The notes beneath the pieces were generated by a model that was not told the DNA's origin, did not search any database, and saw only the letters and a list, made by a program, of their open reading frames with translations. 64,000 nucleotides of DNA, from positions 186,001-250,000 of the forward strand of contig NZ_JADLRJ010000009.1 in the NCBI RefSeq assembly GCF_015477355.1. The letters are read 5' to 3'. Positions 32,801 to 41,800 of this stretch are shown piece after piece. How positions within the stretch are numbered: the first letter of the stretch is position 1; every line of letters begins with the position of its first letter. Source of the stretch: Nocardia blacklockiae. Lineage in GTDB: Bacteria; Actinomycetota; Actinomycetes; Mycobacteriales; Mycobacteriaceae. Both the position numbers and the translations under genes were made by a program.

Positions 32801-35800
32801 GCCGCGCCTGAAATAGCCGCTGCGGCAAACCGTTTCGGCGACTTCCAGCCGATCGCTCAGCTGATCGACGACATCCACCGCCTCGAACGGTGGGCGCGGA
32901 CGGTCGACGCGGTCGAGGAGGAACTGTCTCGGCACAGCGCGGCGCTGTGCCGGACGCTGGCACGGGCGCACGGCCTGAGGGCCGGCATCGGGGTCGTACC
33001 GCACGGCGTGCTGCTCGAGGGGCTCGGGACCGTGCTGGCACGAATGGTCGAACAGGCGGCCGCAGTGCGGCGCTGGGCAGGTCGAGCGCGTCGGCTGTAT
33101 CAGCTCGGCGCGGCTCTGGAAGAGCTCGACGCGCAACGGATTTCACTCGAGTGGAGCGCGGATCGGCTCGGTGAGGACGCCAGGGACCGGGGCCTGGCGC
33201 AGTGGGAACCCCGCGCGATATCGCTGGCGATCCGTGAACGCCTGCGGCGCATGCCCGTCGACACGGCCGAGTCCGACGAAGCCCAGGAGCTCGGGGATAT
33301 GCTCTGGGACGCGGAGCAGCTCGCCGAACTGAACGACATGTCGCATCGGCTGCAAGAGGACCTGTATGACGTCCTGTCTCAACTGAATTCGGAACTTTCC
33401 GGGCATTCCGCTCCCGCCGTCGGGGCGTCCGACGCATCGGCTTGCGGACGGCTGGGGGCGGATCTGATCCCTCCACGGGACACGCTCGTGGACCGGCGAC
33501 GTGCGCTGATCGACGAGTTGGCTTCGGCAGGAACGGAATTCGACGTCGACTCGACCCGCTTGGATGCCGGCGTTGCCGGCGCGGACGAACTGACCCGATT
33601 GAGCGGGTCGCGTCAGCGAATGGCCGCGGACGGTGCTCACCCGGACCGGCTCGATCGGCTCGACCGCGTGCTCGACAACGCGCGTCTGCTGGTCGGCGCG
33701 ACGGTGCGAATCGACCGAATCGACGCGGTGGCAGCGGCATACGCCGAAGCCGAGCAGCAGATCCGCGCGGTCGACGACCGGCTGTCCGGCTTCTTGGAGG
33801 CTCACCTCCGGGATTTCCCGCTGGACCGCAACCTGTTTCGCGGAGACCCCCGCGACGCGCGGTCACAGTTGCGCGCCACCGTGCTGCGGTCCGGAATGTG
33901 GCTGAGTACGCGGGGGTGGGACGTGCGACACGACAGTGCGTCGCCGCGCTCGCCCGAGATCGCCCGGAGCGACGACGATATCGTGCGCGCCGACGTCGTG
34001 GCCCGCCGTTATCGCGCGCTGAGCCGTGCCCTGGATCTGATCGACCAGCGCGGCCGGTGGCTCGATTACCAGGACCGCTTGCGGGCGGCCGTGAAAACGC
34101 TTCCGGACCGGATCACTTGGATACACGAGGTCGAGTCGGGTCTGGTGGAGGCGTCGGGCGAGTTGCGCCGGCTCGCCGCCCGCACCGGTGTCGATCTCGA
34201 CGATCTGGGGCCGAACGCGAAACACCCTGCCGCCCTGCGCGTCCTGCTCGGCGGAGAACTGCGTCGGGCCGTGGCGGCGCTCGGCACGAAAGCTTCGATA
34301 CGACTGCACAGCCTGGCCGAGGCCCCGGCCGCGAAGCTGGATCCGGAAGAAGTGAGCGTGGCCGTCGAGCACGCGCTGCGGCAGTTGCGAGACCGAGTCC
34401 CCCGAGAGCAGTTGGACCTGCTCGTCCGTTGCTCCTTGCTCCGCGAGATGGTGGACGCGGCGGAGACGAGAGCGGTGTGGAGCAATGAACTCGCTTTTCA
34501 GAACGAACAATTCGACACGCTGCCCGCAGTCACGATGGCTCCGCCGTTCGCGGAGCCCACCGGGAGCGACGGCTCCGCGCCCTACCGGCCGACCGATGCG
34601 CATGTCGCGAACCGGTGCGCTCCGCTGACGGCCGAGCTGCACCGAGAACGCACGGGCAGAAGCGATGTCGTCGTTCCGGAAACCGTCGGTCTCAGCGGGA
34701 TTACCCTGCGGGTCTACGCCGAGGCGTTGCACGGAGACCCGCAGCGGTTCGCCATCGATCGGGTCAATCCCCATTTCGGTCTGGAGCGATCGGCGCTCGC
34801 GGTCATCGACGCACTGCCTCCGGACCAGCGTGACGGGGTCTCCCTCGTCATGGTCGACGGGACACACGAGGTCGACGAGCACGGCGTGAGCGCGCACACC
34901 TATCGCCTGGAATACCGGTACGACGAGCACACGAACACCGGCTGGTTCGAGCAGCAGGATCCCGGTAGGAATCTGTTCGGGTACTGGCACGATACGACGC
35001 GTCCCGCCGAACTGGCCGCTGTCTGGGTGATGGCCTTCGACCGCACGGGTCGTTCGCTGTCACTGCCGGGTGCCGAAACCGACACTCCGCCAGCGGAATT
35101 GCGTATCGGTAGCGAGCGGAGCGGTCTGACCAGCACGGACGACGAGGCGGAAGTCCGGTCGGCGGTCGCTCGTCGGGTCGACGACCGCGCCGCGCTCCTG
35201 CGGGAAGAACTGGTAGAGCTGCTGCGACCCCACGACATCGACGCCGGTGAATTGTTGCGGGCCGATTCGTCGACGTGGGAGAGCTGGTCCGGCAGGCATC
35301 GGCGGCTGCGCGGCGAGGTGAGCGACATGCTCGGCGTCGAGCCCGGCCGGACGGTGGACGACGCGTGGCTTCGTCAGGCTCTGACAGAGTGGCGGGAGCA
35401 GCACCCTGCGGCAACCGAGTTCGTTGCCGCCGCAGCGGCTTTCGCCGATTCGCATGCTGTTGTCAGGCTCGTCGAGGATTTCCGTGGTTTGGACGACTGG
35501 GCTCGAGCGGTCGACGCCGTGGAGGCGGCGCTGGCACTCCGAGTCGACGAAGCGCGCCGGCGGCTCGCCGCGCCGCTTGCCCGCCTGCGCGGGATTGTGG
35601 CCGCGTCCGCGGGCTTCCGGCCGCTGGGCGCGCTGGTGCCGGTGATCGGCTCGATCCTTGCCACCGTGAGTCGAGAGGTTGCCGCCGCGCAACGCCTGAA
35701 ATGCCAGGCGGTCGCGCTGTACAGCCTCGGAACCGCGCTCGAGGACTACGAGCGGGTACTGCGGTCGCACGAGCCGTCGCATCGTCGGATCCTTTCGGAG

Positions 35801-38800
35801 GCAGCGCAATACGGGTTGCCCGCCTGGGATTCACGCACCGGTATGGCGCTGCTGCTCGCGCGGCTTCGGCACCTGCTGACTGCCGCCCGCGCGTCGGATG
35901 ACGAGGACCGCGCCGAGAATTTGCACCGGTTGGTGCAGCGGACGACCATGGCCGTCCAGCTCCACGACACGATCCACCTGCTGAATTCCGATATGGCCGC
36001 GGTGATCCAGCACGTAACCGCGCCGACCGATGACCTCGCCACCGTGAACAAGACACCTGATCACGTTCGTGGACCGTCCGGTTCCGCGCCGTTGCGCGAG
36101 TATCTGACGACCCTGCGAGACGATGTCGCGAGTCAGCGACGAGACAGGTTCACCGCCCTGCTGGACGGACCGGTCGACGAATTCGATCTCGATATCGCCG
36201 CGCTGGACGAATTCGGTTGGGGTGGGCATGAACTGATGCGTTTGATGAACCTGCAAGCGACGAAATCCGATCGGCTCGTCGCCGCCATGCGTATCCTCCG
36301 CGCGATAGCCCGCGCGAACACGCTGCTCACCCGGCTCGACACGGCGATAGCGGCGCTGGACGACGCTGACGTCGGGGTACAGCTGGAAAAGAAGCAACCG
36401 CCTCCGGACATCGACCGATACGACTCGGATTTCGACGAGTGGCTGGATTCGGTTCTGGAAATCGTAGGCACGGTCGGCGAATCGTCGGTACCGTCCGACT
36501 CCGGCGACCGGGAGACCACTGTCGATCTGGAACGCGCGGACATAGTCACGCTGCAACGCGCCATGACCGACGGCGTGGTCACCTCCGTGGATCTCGTCGA
36601 AGGTTATTCGCGCCGTATCGAGCTGTCGGACAGCGTGTACCCACCGCTGAATGCGGTGCTGGCGCTGAATCCGAACGCTGCCGCCGAGGCCGAGCAGCTG
36701 GATGCCGAACGTCGGCAGGGGCACGTGCGCGGCCCGCTGCACGGAATACCGATCCTGATCAAGGACAATATCGATGTGGCGGGCATGCCGACCACCGCCG
36801 GGTCCGTGGCCCTGCGCGATTCCTATCCCGCCCGGGACGCGTTCATCGTGCAGCGGCTGCGGGAGGCCGGGGCGGTGATCCTCGGCAAGACCAATATGAC
36901 CGAGTTCGCGAGCTTCATGTCCGAGGGAACGCCCGCCGCATGGAGCGCGCTCGGCGGGCATGGGCACAGCCCTTACGGTCCGCGTGCCGTCCTGGGCGGA
37001 TCCAGCAGAGCGGATCCGGTCGCGGCCGGCCTGGCAGCGGCGGTCATCGGGACCGAGACGGCCGGCTCCATCGTCTCGCCCGCGGTGCACACCTCGGCGA
37101 TCGGGGTCAAACCGATCGACCTGGTGAGCCGGACCGGGATACTGCCGGCCTCGGGCACCCTGGACACCGCGGGTGTGCTTGCCCGGACCGTGCGCGACGC
37201 GGCGATCCTGCTGACCGTGATAGCGGGCCCGGATCCCGAGGATCCACCGACCGAGCGCACTGCCGATCGAGCGGGCACGGACTACGCCGCAGGGCTGACT
37301 CGCGGAGCCCTGCGTGGTCGTCGCATCGGAATGATCGGAGCGCCGGACAATTTCGGCGGCGCGGCGGTGACCTTCAGAGCGTTGGGCGCGACGCTGATCC
37401 CGGTCGAGGTGCATGAGGCCGGCCTACCCGAGCCGCTGTTCACCTGGGAACTGAAGCGCGATTTCGAACGGTACCTGGCCCGATTGCCCGCCGGCGCACC
37501 GATCAGGAAACTGGCCGAGTTGATCCGATTCAACGACGAGAATCTCCTCGGGGAGGGAACTGCCACATACGGACAGGGCAGATTGCGCGAAGCCGATGCC
37601 ATCGACCTGAACGATCCGGCGGTGCTTGCGGAATACCACGCTCATCGCGAACTCGTGTTGAGGACGGCGCGGGAGCGGCTCGATTCGGTATTCGCCGCGA
37701 GTGGAGCGGACGCGTTGTTGTTCTTCCACGACACCGCACACAAGGTGTACGGCCGGGCCAAGTACCCTGCGGTCACCATCCGGCTCGGATACGACCCGCG
37801 CACCAATCAGCCGCTCGGCGCGACATTGGTCGGCACCCCGGGGACCGAGGCCGCGCTGCTGAACATCGCTCACGACTACGAGGAGGAGGCGCGGGTGTGG
37901 CGGCCGCCCTCCGAGTTGAACCCGGCATTGTTCAAAGGCTCCGGCTGGAAGGAAAATCTATGGCGGAACCGGGCCCGGACGACCGACAAGGTCACGACTT
38001 CCCGCGACAGGTCCGTCGCGGTGCGGTCCGAAGCCGACGACCGGAGTCGGTGTGCGCGAATTATCGCGATGCATCGGTACCGGACGGGTCGATCCCCGAT
38101 CGCCGTGGCGGACATCGTCGGGGCGAACGGCTGGTCGGTGAAGAATGTCGTGGAGGCGTCCGGCGGGCGTCCGCAGCGGGCGCCCGTCGATCCGGAACAG
38201 CCGTACCGGTGGGTCGAGCAGTCGTTTCGTGAACTGGTAGCGGGGGTGGATCCGCAAGAGCGCGACGGGATGTCGTTGATCGTCATCGACACGACCGGAC
38301 CCGGCGGACCCGGGGCGGTGGGTGAGGTTTCTCGGTGGGAATACCGCTACCACGCGCGCACCCGGGCGGACTGGTTCGAACTGCAGGACTCGGGGACGGC
38401 GTCGGGCGATCATCACGCCCACCTGGCGACCGACCGCGAAATACAAGGCATTCTGGTCATGGCCTTCGATCGGCACGGCGAATCCTTGCTGCTGCCCGGC
38501 GAGAAGATGGTTCCGGCCGGTGCGTCGCTGCCGGATCTCCCGATCGGGCAAGACGACCATCCGGCGGAAGCGCAGGCGGAAGCCGTTGGGCCACTGGGTA
38601 ATCCACGGGTAGTCGCGTTCGGCAGCGCCACGATCGATGTCGTCGTCGATTACGGCGAACTCCCAGCCGACGGTGAATACCGCGATGCCCGATCGATTCG
38701 CGAAACGGCGGGCGGCAAGGCGCTCAACCAGGCGGTCGCCGCCGCGCGGCTCGGTGCGAAGGTGGACATCGTGACCGCCGTCGGAGCCGACGGCCACGAT

Positions 38801-41800
38801 ATTCGAGAGGCCTTGCGCCGCGAGGGAATCGGCAGTCGCGGGGTCCGGGTCGAGGACGGTGTCGAGTCCGAGAAGGTCGCGTGTCTCGTCGGTCCGGACG
38901 GCGAGCCGTCGTTCAAGAACCACGCCCCCCGTGAACTGGAACTGACCGCCGACGACATTCGAGCGAACCTCGAAGCGATCGAGAACGCCGATGTCGTCCT
39001 GCTGACCGCCCAGCTGTCCCCCCCGATCGTCGAGCTGATCGCCACCACCGCCCACGAACACGGCGCGAGGGTCGTCCTGCAACCGGCTCCTCAACCGAGT
39101 TCGCTCGACGCGATACGCATGGCGGACATCCTGGTGCCGAACGAGCTGGAAGCGCGGGCGCTGCTGTCCGCCGCGTCGGTCGACGCGGAAACTGTTCCGG
39201 CGGAACAACTCCCGCAACGACTGTTCGATCTGCTGGGCGTCCCGCTCATCGTGGTCACGCTCGGCGCGGCGGGCTGCGCGGTGCACCACCACGGCCGCAC
39301 GGAGGTGTTCCCGGCACATCCGGCCACGGTGGTGGACGCGACCGGGGCGAGCGACGCGTTCACCGCAGCCCTCGCCATGGGAATCGCCGCCGGACTACCC
39401 GTGGACCGCGCGGTTCAGGCCGGTTTGTCCGTGGCCGCGCACACGGTCGGCCATTCCGGCGGCGCCGAGTCGATGCCCTACGCGCATGACCTTTCCGCGG
39501 CGCTCCCTCAACTGTCGGCCGGTCGAGACGAAGTGCCGGACGCATCGCGAGTCGTCTCCCCGCTGTCTACTCCGTGGTCCGCACGCACACCCGGGGTGCA
39601 GGCCGAGACGGCTGATCCGCCACTTTCGACACCGTGGTCCGGCGGTGCGCAAACTTCTACTCCCTCCGGTGAGCACGGAGGCGACGAGAACCCCGGAAGA
39701 ACCGGTGCGGAGGAAGTCGATCCCGTCTATCTCGACATGCGGGAGCGGATGTTCGTCCGGGGAGACCGCTTGGCACGGGAGGCTTTCGGTCGCGAACTCC
39801 GGGAATTGACGGCTCTCGATTATGGGACTCAGGCGGATATCCATCTGACGCACATCCTCGGCCAGCCGCCGTATCGGTACCACCAGATGCCGTCTTCGGA
39901 AAGGCCGCACGCACCGTTCGACGGGTTGTCGCCGACGCTGGGACCGGAGACGGGAATCATCTACCCGGAGCCCTCTCGACTCGTATATCTGGCACCGGTC
40001 TCCGACGCATTGCAACTCACCGCCGACGACGTTCTGTACGACCTGGGTTCGGGCCTCGGGACGGCCGGACTCTTCTTCGGCGCATTCACACCGGTCGGGC
40101 AGGTGGTCGGACTCGAGATCCAGCCCGCCTACGCGGACCACGCCGAAACCCGCGCCCGCGCATTGGGTCTGGCGCACGTGCGCTTCGTCAATCAGGATGT
40201 CCTCGAAGCGGACCTTTCCGACGGCACCGCCTTCTACTTCTACAATCCGTTCCGCTCGACCGAAGACCGCGACACCATCGGTCTGCTCGCAGACCGATTG
40301 TCGGCGCTGGGTGCTCGAAAACCCATCCGGATCGCCGTCAACAGCGCGGATCTCCGCGCGCGGCTGGAACGGAGCGGCGTCTTCTCCGCGGAAACAATCC
40401 TGCGGGACCCGGCAGTCTGGACCATCTTCAGAAGCCTGCCGAGCACACACGGCCGCTCGGTCGGCAAGGCGACGCCGGTCGAGGCCGTGCCGAGCGAAGC
40501 CCCCCCAGGATTGCCGCCTGCGGGGGACCGCCTGGCGGTCATCGAGTACGACGCCGACGGGGTGGTGGTTCCTGCCGGTGGCCCGACCCTGCTACCGGCA
40601 GTGCCGATCGGGGATACGGCGCGGGAGCGAGTTCTCGCTGCTGCTGGTAACCCGCCGTGGTCGGGGGACGAATCCTTCCGCTCCGTTGTCGCGCGTGCGG
40701 AGATTCGCGCCGGCGCGGTCTCCCGGAGCGACCACAAACCTGGTCACGTCGTCGACGGTATACGGCGGTTCGACTCGCATCGTCTCGCCCGGATGTACGG
40801 CGAAGAGTATCTGAGCGCGCCGTTCCGCGGCCTTCCCGACGACCAACGGTCGGCCGTTCTCGAATGTGTCGCCAATTCGTATGTGTATCAATATTTTCTG
40901 CGGCCGACCGGAATCATCGACCCGGTGGTTGTGGAGCGGAAGCTGGCTGAGTTCCACGGCGATGTCAAGGACGGGTGGAGTCTTTTCGAGCTGTACGACA
41001 GGGTGCCCACGCTGTCCGATATCCGCCGAGCGGCGATACGGCCGGATCTGACTCCCGTGCAACGGGATATCGTCGCGCGCGTCCTGGGCTCCGCGAACCC
41101 TTGGCGCGACTTGCAGAAAACGATTCGCAGGCCGGGCTCGGCGGGAATGCGTGGGGCGCTGACCGCGGCTTTCGGGAAGTGGCCTACTGTCGCCGACCTG
41201 CTGGAGCGCATCGAACTGCTGAACAGGGCGGTGCGGCATCCCTTGCCGGAGGGGCTGGAAGTCCATCGCGGCCTGCGGGAGGTGGCGTTCATGGTAGGCG
41301 GCGGCAGTCCGTACGAGCTGGTGGGCACCACCTGGATCGAACCCGGCTTCACCTCCGCGACCTTGGGTAGCGGTCCGGTTCCTGTCGCGGACACCGACCC
41401 GGCGGTGGAACTCCATATCGAGGTGCCGAAAGGCGTGGAGGCCTTGTGGGTCGGGCCGAACGGGCCGTATCCGGAACAGAACGAGGTGCTGTTCGGGCAA
41501 GGGCTGGAGATTCGAATCACCAAGGTTCGCAGAAGTGGCGGAAAATGGCACCTCTTCGCGAAGGTGGTGGGATACGGGGTGGTGCCCTCGTCGGCCCGCG
41601 CGATGACCGGAGCGGTGGTAGACGTCCGAACCCCGAAATCCCCTGAGGAACAGCAATTCCTGGAGTGGTATCGGGGGCGGGCCGCCGGGTCGGCGGGTAC
41701 GTCCCGACTCTCGCTCTCCGGTTACCGCGACATGCGGCGGTTGCTTCCCGAGCAGACAGAGCGGTGGATCGCCGATTCGGGACTCCCTCCGGCGGACGAG

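Larger units (their letters stand above)
28745..36480 (+). repeat. Giant protein: three large helical modules H1-H3
   Basis: H1 (about 28745-30430), H2 (32545-34560) and H3 (35140-36480) begin with AVARRV, continue with a W(S/E)xW motif and a (D/E)MLG or LLGV helix, and later share RRRxFTALLDG...LDIAALDE (H2: RRRALIDELAS) and HLL-containing helices. H1 and H2 directly precede papain-like domains 3 and 4; H3 precedes the amidase and papain-like domain 5. They look like spacer or delivery modules duplicated together with their cargo. Confidence 0.75.
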
